From the NCBI GenBank assembly GCA_046050405.1, contig JBJOPY010000062.1:1-29296 (forward strand): DNA of 29,296 nt, read 5' to 3'. The position numbers were made by a program, and so were the translations under genes. The notes below the pieces were generated by a model. That model ran no database searches, had not been told where the DNA came from, and worked only from the letters and a program-made list of their open reading frames with translations. Shown here one piece after another: positions 16,611 to 23,097 of the stretch. Position 1 is the first letter of the stretch. Each line of letters starts with the position of its first letter. The DNA comes from JADKCL01 sp046050405 (GTDB taxonomy: Bacteria > Bacteroidota > Bacteroidia > J057 > JADKCL01).

Positions 16611-17873
16611 TCAAAAACCCAAAATCCCTCCCGGCAGGTTCCGCAAAGCAAGAACCAGGGCGGCGTATGCAGCCACCTCAATGTTTACCCTGCGATCCTT
16701 CATGAGTTTGAGGTGTGCTGTAGTGGTTCCCCCGGATCCCGCAAATCCCAGCCAGGCCTGTGGCATCGCCTCCGCCGCCGAATCAGCGGGGGCCTCGGCG
16801 ATACCCGTGATGGAGATGGCGTAGTCGCATTTCAGAACGCGACGCGCACCTTCTGCCATTTCCCTTGCGACATCTGCGGAAACGATGCCGCTTTCCGAGA
16901 TGGTCTCATGTCTGACACCGAGCACAGACTCCTTCACGCTCGGCCAATAGGCTACAATGCCGCCCTTTAGAACTGCCGATATTCCACTGTGCTTGACAAG
17001 TTTGGCTGCAATCTCACCGCCAGTGCAGGATTCCGCAGTTCCGAAGGTGTGCCCGGTCTTGATGAGCCACTCCGCCAGGAGGCGGTCAGGGGCCTTGTCC
17101 TCGAGCGCGTAAACATAGGGGGCGAAAAGCCGGGCGACCTTTGACTGGGCCTGCGCGAGCACGGACGACAATTCGGAGGATTGATCGGGACTGCCTTCGA
17201 GCTTGAGCTCTATCTTCGTTCCTTCAAACCCCGGCAAATAGGCGATCGCAACCCGTGGATCGATCTCCCCTTGTATGGATTCCATTTTCTCGGCGATTGT
17301 GCTTTCGGGTATTCCTGCCGTTCGCACGACGCATGCGTGATGCTGCAAGGCGGGATACCTGGCCTTCAGCCAGGGCAGTACACGATCCCGGAGCAAGTGC
17401 TTCATTTCAAAGGGAACGCCGGGCATCGCGATCAAGGACTGGGCGCCGCGCACGAACGCCATGGCGGGGGCGGACCCATTTTCATTCTCCATCACCTCGC
17501 AACTCGACGGGACATGGGCCTGCTGCCGATTGTGCTCCAACAGCGGGCGACCCAGCCGCTGCAAATGGGCTTCGATCCGCCTCAGTGTCGGCTCATGGCA
17601 GACCATTTCCCCCCCGAATAGTTCCAGCAGTGTTTTTTTGGTGATATCGTCCTTCGTCGGCCCCAGCCCACCGGTGACCAAGATCACCTCGTGGCTTTCC
17701 CACAGCTGTCCTACGGCTTTCCTGATCCCGGGGCCATCGTCGTGAATCACCATCGTCGTATCCACCCCGTAACCAGCTGCAAGCAGCATCTCTCCCATGG
17801 TGGCCGCATTGGTGTTCACGGTCCTGCCACGAAGCAGTTCAGAGCCGATGTTGAGAATCGCGATTCTATTCAT
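16611..17873 (-). CDS. CinA-like protein (competence/damage-inducible CinA; NMN deamidase-related)
   Basis: CinA-family proteins join an N-terminal molybdopterin-binding-fold domain (COG1058) to a C-terminal nicotinamide-nucleotide amidohydrolase (PncC) domain, working in pyridine-nucleotide salvage. From ATG 17873 the product is 420 residues, the normal two-domain length. The first domain has NIGSELLRGRTVNTNA near the start and VTGGLGPTKDD at about 66-76. The C-terminal domain has TAESCTGG (279-286, catalytic serine) and GGIVAYWPSVKESVLGV with the conserved Tyr and Lys. The usual GIAGPxGG loop reads GIAEAPADSAAEA, which is unusual and may affect substrate handling. GTG at 17882 would add three residues; the ATG aligns better with the family. 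Confidence 0.9.
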   Translation of the reverse strand: MNRIAILNIGSELLRGRTVNTNAATMGEMLLAAGYGVDTTMVIHDDGPGIRKAVGQLWESHEVILVTGGLGPTKDDITKKTLLELFGGEMVCHEPTLRRIEAHLQRLGRPLLEHNRQQAHVPSSCEVMENENGSAPAMAFVRGAQSLIAMPGVPFEMKHLLRDRVLPWLKARYPALQHHACVVRTAGIPESTIAEKMESIQGEIDPRVAIAYLPGFEGTKIELKLEGSPDQSSELSSVLAQAQSKVARLFAPYVYALEDKAPDRLLAEWLIKTGHTFGTAESCTGGEIAAKLVKHSGISAVLKGGIVAYWPSVKESVLGVRHETISESGIVSADVAREMAEGARRVLKCDYAISITGIAEAPADSAAEAMPQAWLGFAGSGGTTTAHLKLMKDRRVNIEVAAYAALVLALRNLPGGILGF

Positions 17874-18134
17874 GGCATTCACAGATCAGGTACCCACAGC
17901 GTCCATCTATCGAATGCGATCCTCCGCGAACGCCCCGGACAATTTCCAGAAAATCCATGATCCATAGAGATTTGATTCCATGCGACATCCAACTACTGCT
18001 GTGCCCCCGATCCCGCCCAGATGCGGGCAAATCCTGCCTGCTTCATAGTAACGGACTCCAGCTGTCATTGTTCCCAGCATGCGGGCTTCGTCCCTCCAAG
18101 CATACGTCCAGTGGCGGCTTGCATTGCCCCTCCG

Positions 18135-18533
18135 CTAATTTAAGGAAGTCTGCAAGACCATCTTCATTTCAAGCCGCATTCCCAGCTCCATGACATTCAC
18201 GAGTGTCTGCACATCCAGCTCGCGTGCGACACGCAGGATGATGGTGGGATCCGAGGCTTCCCTGGTTTCCTGAAGGATCTTGCTCTCCAATAGATCGAAA
18301 GGAACCTTCTCCGCACCGATGTAGTAAGAGGTGTCAGCATCGACCGTCAGCGTGACCGGCTGCTTCGGATGTACTTCGTCGGATTCGCTTGCCTTGGGGA
18401 GCATCAGTTTGATCACCTGCGGATTGGCCACCGTGGCCACGATCAGGAAGAAGAGCAGCAAGAAAAACATGATGTCGTTCAGTGCCGATGTGCTTACTTC
18501 ATGGTGGAAGCGGGAATGACGCTTAAGCTTCAT
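18135..18533 (-). CDS. exbD: ExbD/TolR family biopolymer transport protein
   Basis: This is the single-pass inner-membrane subunit of an ExbB-ExbD proton-driven motor that energises TonB-type outer-membrane transport or a related envelope process. The 132-residue product has a basic cytoplasmic N-terminus (MKLKRHSRFHHE) and one membrane span at about 21-37, preceded by the conserved proton-path aspartate D20 in ALNDIMFF. A periplasmic domain follows (for example PVTLTVDADTSYYIGAEKVPF). Its start overlaps the end of the exbB gene by 11 bases, indicating translational coupling. There is only one ExbD and no TonB in view. Assignment as ExbD rather than TolR rests on general similarity. Confidence 0.9.
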   Translation of the reverse strand: MKLKRHSRFHHEVSTSALNDIMFFLLLFFLIVATVANPQVIKLMLPKASESDEVHPKQPVTLTVDADTSYYIGAEKVPFDLLESKILQETREASDPTIILRVARELDVQTLVNVMELGMRLEMKMVLQTSLN

Positions 18534-19224
18534 GGACCGGCTGATGAAGGAGACTCATGAATTCGTAGGATTCGGCTTCCACTGCCACTGCAAACCGATC
18601 CACCATGGCATTGAGCAGGTGCATGCCGGCATAGGCCACCATGCCGACGATGAGCCCTGCGCAGGACGAGATCATTTTCTCATACAGCCCCTCGGAAATG
18701 GTTCCAATGCTGAAATTGTTGGTTTGGGCGATGCTGTAGAAAATCTTGATGATCCCGAGGATCGTCCCGATGAAGCCCAGCATCGGCGCCACACCGGCGA
18801 TGATTCCCAGATAGTTCAGGCGGCCTGTGATCCTGCCGACCAGCACGTTCCCATAGCTGCTCATGGCCCCGTCGATTTCGGGGGCAGGTGCCCCGAGGCG
18901 TTCCACGCCGGCTCCCAGCACCTTCAGCAGGATGTATTCACTGCCTTTGCAGAGCGAATTGGCGAGCTCGATGTTGCCCCGTCTCAGTGCGTCATGCAGG
19001 GAAAGGACTTGGCTGCGGTCGATCTTCATGGTACGCTTGATGGCGAGATAGCGCTCCACGATCAAATAGATCGTCACGAAGAAGAGCAACAAAATCGGAA
19101 TCAGAATGATCCCGCCTTTCATGAAGACCTCGAACAAGGTGAGTTTTTCCGCGTGGGCGGAAGCAGCGACCTGGGTAAGTGCATCCTGGGCCGGCACTGT
19201 CGAATGAATCTGTAAACCTATCAT
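18523..19224 (-). CDS. exbB: MotA/TolQ/ExbB proton channel family protein
   Basis: This is the polytopic inner-membrane subunit of the ExbB/TolQ family, forming the proton channel with the ExbD encoded next. From ATG 19224 it has 233 residues. A short N-terminal periplasmic stretch precedes TM1 (GGIILIPILLLFFVTIYLI, about 36-54). A cytoplasmic loop starts VERYLAIKR. TM2 is LGIIAGVAPMLGFIGTILGI with the family GVAPMLGFIGT signature, and TM3 is SSCAGLIVGMVAYAGMHLL. The frame is open back to 19350, but that extension is not family-like, and ATG 19224 gives a sensible N-terminus. The stop overlaps the exbD start. The pair probably powers TonB-dependent uptake; the partner TonB is not in the window. 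Confidence 0.92.
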   Translation of the reverse strand: MIGLQIHSTVPAQDALTQVAASAHAEKLTLFEVFMKGGIILIPILLLFFVTIYLIVERYLAIKRTMKIDRSQVLSLHDALRRGNIELANSLCKGSEYILLKVLGAGVERLGAPAPEIDGAMSSYGNVLVGRITGRLNYLGIIAGVAPMLGFIGTILGIIKIFYSIAQTNNFSIGTISEGLYEKMISSCAGLIVGMVAYAGMHLLNAMVDRFAVAVEAESYEFMSLLHQPVHEA

Positions 19225-19490
19225 GCAAACAAAATTTGGGGCTAAACTACGCCTAAACCTTGATCCGATTGAAAATACTATGCACACCCGGATGCGGAAG
19301 CGACCACTTTTGTGAAAACACCAGACGTCCCCGGCGAAGGTGGCTGTCATCGCCTATGCCATTGGCAGCATTCCCGGGGCATACGGTAATGTCATGGGGC
19401 GAGTTTCTGATACTCACCGGGTGCCTGTCAAAAAGTGGGCCAGGCTGAAGGTTGTCACACTTGTACCCGATCCCGTCCAGCGGAGAGCCT

Positions 19491-20399
19491 TCACCAGAAC
19501 TCATAGCTGATATTCAGGACCTCTTCTGGAAACCCGCTTGCCTCATAGGTCAAGACATCGGTCAACCGCTGCCTGGCATCATAGCCCCTCGCTTCCCTGG
19601 GGCGATTGGGAACGGAGCCTCGGTCGACCATGTTGCCCTGGTCATCGTAGGAAAAATAGTAGGTTCGCGGGCTGGTCTTGCCCTGCTCTGTTTGCTTGAT
19701 CACACGGCCTTTCTCATCGGTCGTGTTTTCGTACTTGACCGTGGCAATACCCTTTGAGCTGGTGATGACCATCTCCCTGACCGTACCATCCGGATAATAG
19801 GTATAGGCCTCTGTTTGCCCGGTGGCACTGTTTTCAGATTTCATGAGGCGCCTATCCTTCCCGATCGTACTGCGAATGTATTTTCCTCCCGGCAAGTTTT
19901 CCGTGACCAGCATGGTGCCGTCTGGCAGGTTTTCCACATTGGCGACAGATTTTCCCGACTTGTCGTTCACCACCGCTTTGATGCATTTGCCATTGGCGTC
20001 CTTTTCCCAGACATAGTTGCGAATGATCTCTCCACCATCATTGGCGACGAACATGCGCTCTTGAAGGACATTCCCGTCCGGTGTCCATGAGTAGTTCATC
20101 TCCAGTTCCAATTCGCCGGTGATGTTCTGGAAACGTTTGACGGTCGTCAGATTCCCTGACCGGTCATAATCATAGGCCTCCACCACCACGTCATAGTCCT
20201 TCGGGAACCTCGCACCGGGAATGTAGCGGCTCATGACGATGTGCTTCGTCCCGGGAGGGGGATTGTTTTGGTCGAAGCCACGGTCATACATCAAGGGTTG
20301 GGGATTCTGGTACATCTGGGACTGTCCCTGATAAGCCAGCAGCATTGCCCAGGACAGCATCCAGAACTGCAGCACGGCGGAACGAACAATAGCTCTCAT
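19491..20399 (-). CDS. Exported protein with YD/RHS-like repeats, function unknown
   Basis: The 302-residue product begins with a probable signal peptide (MRAIVRSAVLQFWMLSWAML through about residue 28) and no lipobox cysteine. The rest is built from short tyrosine- and glycine-rich units of about 20-40 residues, such as YDYDRSGNLTTVKRFQ, YSWTPDGNVLQERMF, YTYYPDGTVREMV, YSFDDQGN-like YFSYDDQGNMVDRGS, and YDARQRLTDVLTYEA. These resemble the YD (RHS) or MORN-like repeats of secreted Bacteroidota proteins. A periplasmic or outer-membrane location is likely. No catalytic motif is evident. It is divergent from the coiled-coil/PorE-like operon, with a candidate promoter just upstream. I do not recognise the gene. 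Confidence 0.75.
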   Translation of the reverse strand: MRAIVRSAVLQFWMLSWAMLLAYQGQSQMYQNPQPLMYDRGFDQNNPPPGTKHIVMSRYIPGARFPKDYDVVVEAYDYDRSGNLTTVKRFQNITGELELEMNYSWTPDGNVLQERMFVANDGGEIIRNYVWEKDANGKCIKAVVNDKSGKSVANVENLPDGTMLVTENLPGGKYIRSTIGKDRRLMKSENSATGQTEAYTYYPDGTVREMVITSSKGIATVKYENTTDEKGRVIKQTEQGKTSPRTYYFSYDDQGNMVDRGSVPNRPREARGYDARQRLTDVLTYEASGFPEEVLNISYEFW

Positions 20400-20422
20400 T
20401 TCTTTTCAAACGAATTGGCTGG

Positions 20423-20454
20423 CAAATATGCGCCAAAAGTGATGGAAAGGCAAT
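20423..20454 (-). promoter_or_regulatory. Candidate Bacteroidota promoter for the YD-repeat gene
   Basis: On the minus strand ATTG (20454-20451) and CATATTTG (20430-20423) are separated by 20 bases, each one mismatch from the TTTG ... TAnnTTTG consensus. The -7 element ends 23 bases before the ATG at 20399. Confidence 0.4.
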
Positions 20455-20667
20455 TCTTGTGATGAATGAGGGGCTCCCTGGGGCGAACCCCGATGAGTGG
20501 AAGCCGGAGGTGATTGGGCGGAGGAGAAAGACGAAGCATTGCAGGCCGTGCATGGCCGAGGGCCTGGGGGCGCCGAATCCCACCTGTGCAGATCATGTCC
20601 AGGCTGGCTTGGGACAATCATCTATTCCGTTTATTCGTAACTTTAATCATTGAATGTTCCGGAGCGA

Positions 20668-23088
20668 ATGAGGAGGTGCTGGATTCAGTTAACGGGGGTG
20701 CTGCTAGGCTGGGTGAGCCTCACGGTGTGCCCTCCCTCTGCTTCGGCCCGAGAAGTGGCGGTTGAGGAGCTGCTGATCTCGCTTTACAACAAGCCTGTGA
20801 CGGGTTTTAGAATGACGCTGGACCGAAGCGAGCGTTTTGTCGCGAATCAGATCAGGGAATTCGTCGCCCTATCTGATCCTACAAGTCCATTCCAATATGA
20901 ACGGAGCATCATCTATGAGAACATCCGCTACCGACCCATCTCGGCTGACCACGACCTTTCGCTGTACTTCATGCTGAAGAACATTCAAGGTCAGTTCACC
21001 GAGTTGACCGCCGTGGTCATGTACGATTACCGCCGCTCCATCAGTACACGGGAATTCCCTGAGCTGGCACTGAGGCTCAAAATCGACCTCGCCAAGCTGG
21101 TTCGCAAGACTTCGGGGGATGTCGCCCGTTTCGATGACCTCGTATGCGACGATGCGACTCTGGCAAAGCTGGAGGCCAACCCCTTTACCCCTGAGGCACC
21201 GTTACAGTTGCCGACCCGAGGGCAGTTCAAGCGGGAAGAGGTAGAAAAGGGGGGCGTCTACCTTCCTCAGGATCCTTTCAAGCCCGACAATGCGCCTTCC
21301 TCAGGGACGAAGTCCGTCACGAACGATGCCGCAGTGCAGCGGCTGTCGGCAAAAATCCAACAGCTGGAGGCGCAAGGAGAGGAAATCAAGAATGCCGAAC
21401 GCAACCTGCGGAATGAGCATGCCACCTTGCAGCGGCAGTATGACATTCTCCTCGCGAAGGTCAGTGCCATCAAGCGGCTTCAGGACTCGGTGGCCCTGCT
21501 GAATCAGCGCATGGAGTCTTTGGTCAACCAAAGTTATGTGGCGGACGACATCAGTGTCAGCAATGAGACGGCAACGGAAATGGTCGAACTTGAGCGGGAA
21601 AACGAGCAATTGAAACTCCAGAATGCATCCTTGGTGGCCGAAGCGGATTCCCTGAGTGCGATTGTCCAGAAACACAAGGAGCAACTGGCCCGCCTGGCAT
21701 CTGACAGCAAAGCCGCTGCGGAGCAGATCGCCCGGCTGAGGGATGAAAACAAGAAATCGATCGACAGCCTGAATGAAGAAATCCGTGCGGCAAGAGGGAC
21801 AGCCGACACCGCCAAGGCAGAACTGGCAAGTCAGGAAAAGGAGACGGAAGCACTACAGAGCACCGTAGGCAGCCCATCCTCAGGCCATGTCTCTGCCACG
21901 GACAGTGTAAAGTCCCTCATGCGTCGGCTCAGTGCCGCTGAAAGGCAAGCCTTCGAAGCCTCGGCAATGAAGGATGCCTTGGGAAGAACTCAGGCAGAAC
22001 TACTGACCCAGGGGCAGGAACTTCGCAAGACACATGCAGACCTCTCTGCCCGGTCAACGGAGCTGGCAGAGGAACGAATGGCCACATCCAACTTGCAGAA
22101 GTCGCTGGCAGAGGCACAATGGAAGCTGGGGGAAGATGCGAATGTAAAAACGGCGATGCAGCAGGAGATGGATCGCTACCAACAGCAGAACCGGTCTCTT
22201 CAAGCCGATCTGAATGCCGAGGATGCCTTGGCCGAGAAATTGACAGCGGAAAACAAAACGCTGAAGGACAGCGTTGCCAAGGTTCTACTGCAAAAATCCG
22301 TCCTGGAACGTGACCTCGAAGCGAGGGAAAGAAGCCTTCTCCAGCAAATCCAGACGGGCGACAGCCTGCACAGCCAGCTGACCACCGCCATGCTTCATGA
22401 AAAGGACCTGAGACGCAGTGTCTCCACGCTGCAGGGCCGTGTCGACAGCCTCGCCCGGATACGCGTGCCGGAGAGTCAGCAAGCGGGCTTCCTGAAGGAA
22501 CAGCGATCGATTCTCGACCAACGGGAAAAAGACTTGTCCGCCCGTGAATTGGCGGTGAAGGACAAGGAGAAGCTGCTTTCCCAGCGGGAGTACGCACTCT
22601 TGAAACGGGAGTCGGAAGCTGCCGACCAGGAAGCCCGATTCAGGAATCTGGAGGACCGGGAGCGTCGCATACAGCTGCTGGAGCAGCAGCTCAATGCACG
22701 TGAGGGCATCAGCCCAGCCGACTTGAACTCGGTCGTACAGGTCAAGGAAGGGTACATTGTCGAATCAGGGGAGCGTGTCCCTGTCTTCGTGGTGGAGTCG
22801 TCCATGGGTTACAAAACCGTGCAGCGACAGATCGTGGGCTATATGCTGAGCAGGGACGAACTCTTCGATGACCGGTTCCCAGAGCTTCTGTACCGGGCAG
22901 CCTCCCTTGCAGAGCTGGACTCCGAAGCTGTGGAAATGAAGGTCAGGATCGAATCCAATGGAAGTGGCTCCAGATTGCAGATCTCCTTCCTGCTCGCTGG
23001 AGGTGAATATCTCGGCGGAATCCAGCACCACGCAGGAGATGCGGCGGCAAAGCAGCTCATCATCAAAATGTTACGTTACAAGTTCTAA
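20668..23088 (+). CDS. Exported long coiled-coil protein, function unknown
   Basis: The 806-residue product has a signal peptide (MRRCWIQLTGVLLGWVSLTV, cleavage likely after the SASA segment) and an N-terminal globular domain of about 190 residues. A very long coiled coil follows, from about 220 to 690, rich in Glu, Gln, Leu, Lys and Ala heptads. After PADLNSVVQVKEGYIVESGE comes a C-terminal globular domain of about 110 residues ending in KQLIIKMLRYKF. ATG 20668 is chosen because GGAG lies just before it and the signal peptide follows directly; TTG 20650 would add six residues. It is the first gene of an operon whose second gene, nine bases on, encodes a PorE-like OmpA protein, so a structural periplasmic or envelope role is plausible. 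I do not recognise the family. Confidence 0.8.
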   Translation: MRRCWIQLTGVLLGWVSLTVCPPSASAREVAVEELLISLYNKPVTGFRMTLDRSERFVANQIREFVALSDPTSPFQYERSIIYENIRYRPISADHDLSLYFMLKNIQGQFTELTAVVMYDYRRSISTREFPELALRLKIDLAKLVRKTSGDVARFDDLVCDDATLAKLEANPFTPEAPLQLPTRGQFKREEVEKGGVYLPQDPFKPDNAPSSGTKSVTNDAAVQRLSAKIQQLEAQGEEIKNAERNLRNEHATLQRQYDILLAKVSAIKRLQDSVALLNQRMESLVNQSYVADDISVSNETATEMVELERENEQLKLQNASLVAEADSLSAIVQKHKEQLARLASDSKAAAEQIARLRDENKKSIDSLNEEIRAARGTADTAKAELASQEKETEALQSTVGSPSSGHVSATDSVKSLMRRLSAAERQAFEASAMKDALGRTQAELLTQGQELRKTHADLSARSTELAEERMATSNLQKSLAEAQWKLGEDANVKTAMQQEMDRYQQQNRSLQADLNAEDALAEKLTAENKTLKDSVAKVLLQKSVLERDLEARERSLLQQIQTGDSLHSQLTTAMLHEKDLRRSVSTLQGRVDSLARIRVPESQQAGFLKEQRSILDQREKDLSARELAVKDKEKLLSQREYALLKRESEAADQEARFRNLEDRERRIQLLEQQLNAREGISPADLNSVVQVKEGYIVESGERVPVFVVESSMGYKTVQRQIVGYMLSRDELFDDRFPELLYRAASLAELDSEAVEMKVRIESNGSGSRLQISFLLAGGEYLGGIQHHAGDAAAKQLIIKMLRYKF

Positions 23089-23097
23089 GGATATGAC

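Noticed and set aside
16275..16681. Minus-strand ORFs with hydrophobic stretches between cinA and E2
   Set aside because: They overlap the end of cinA or the start of E2, have no start signal, and their composition fits non-coding DNA.
18012..18027. CCCGC/GCGGG hairpin after exbD
   Set aside because: Five-base stem over 100 bases from the stop codon and with no T-run; not convincing as a terminator.
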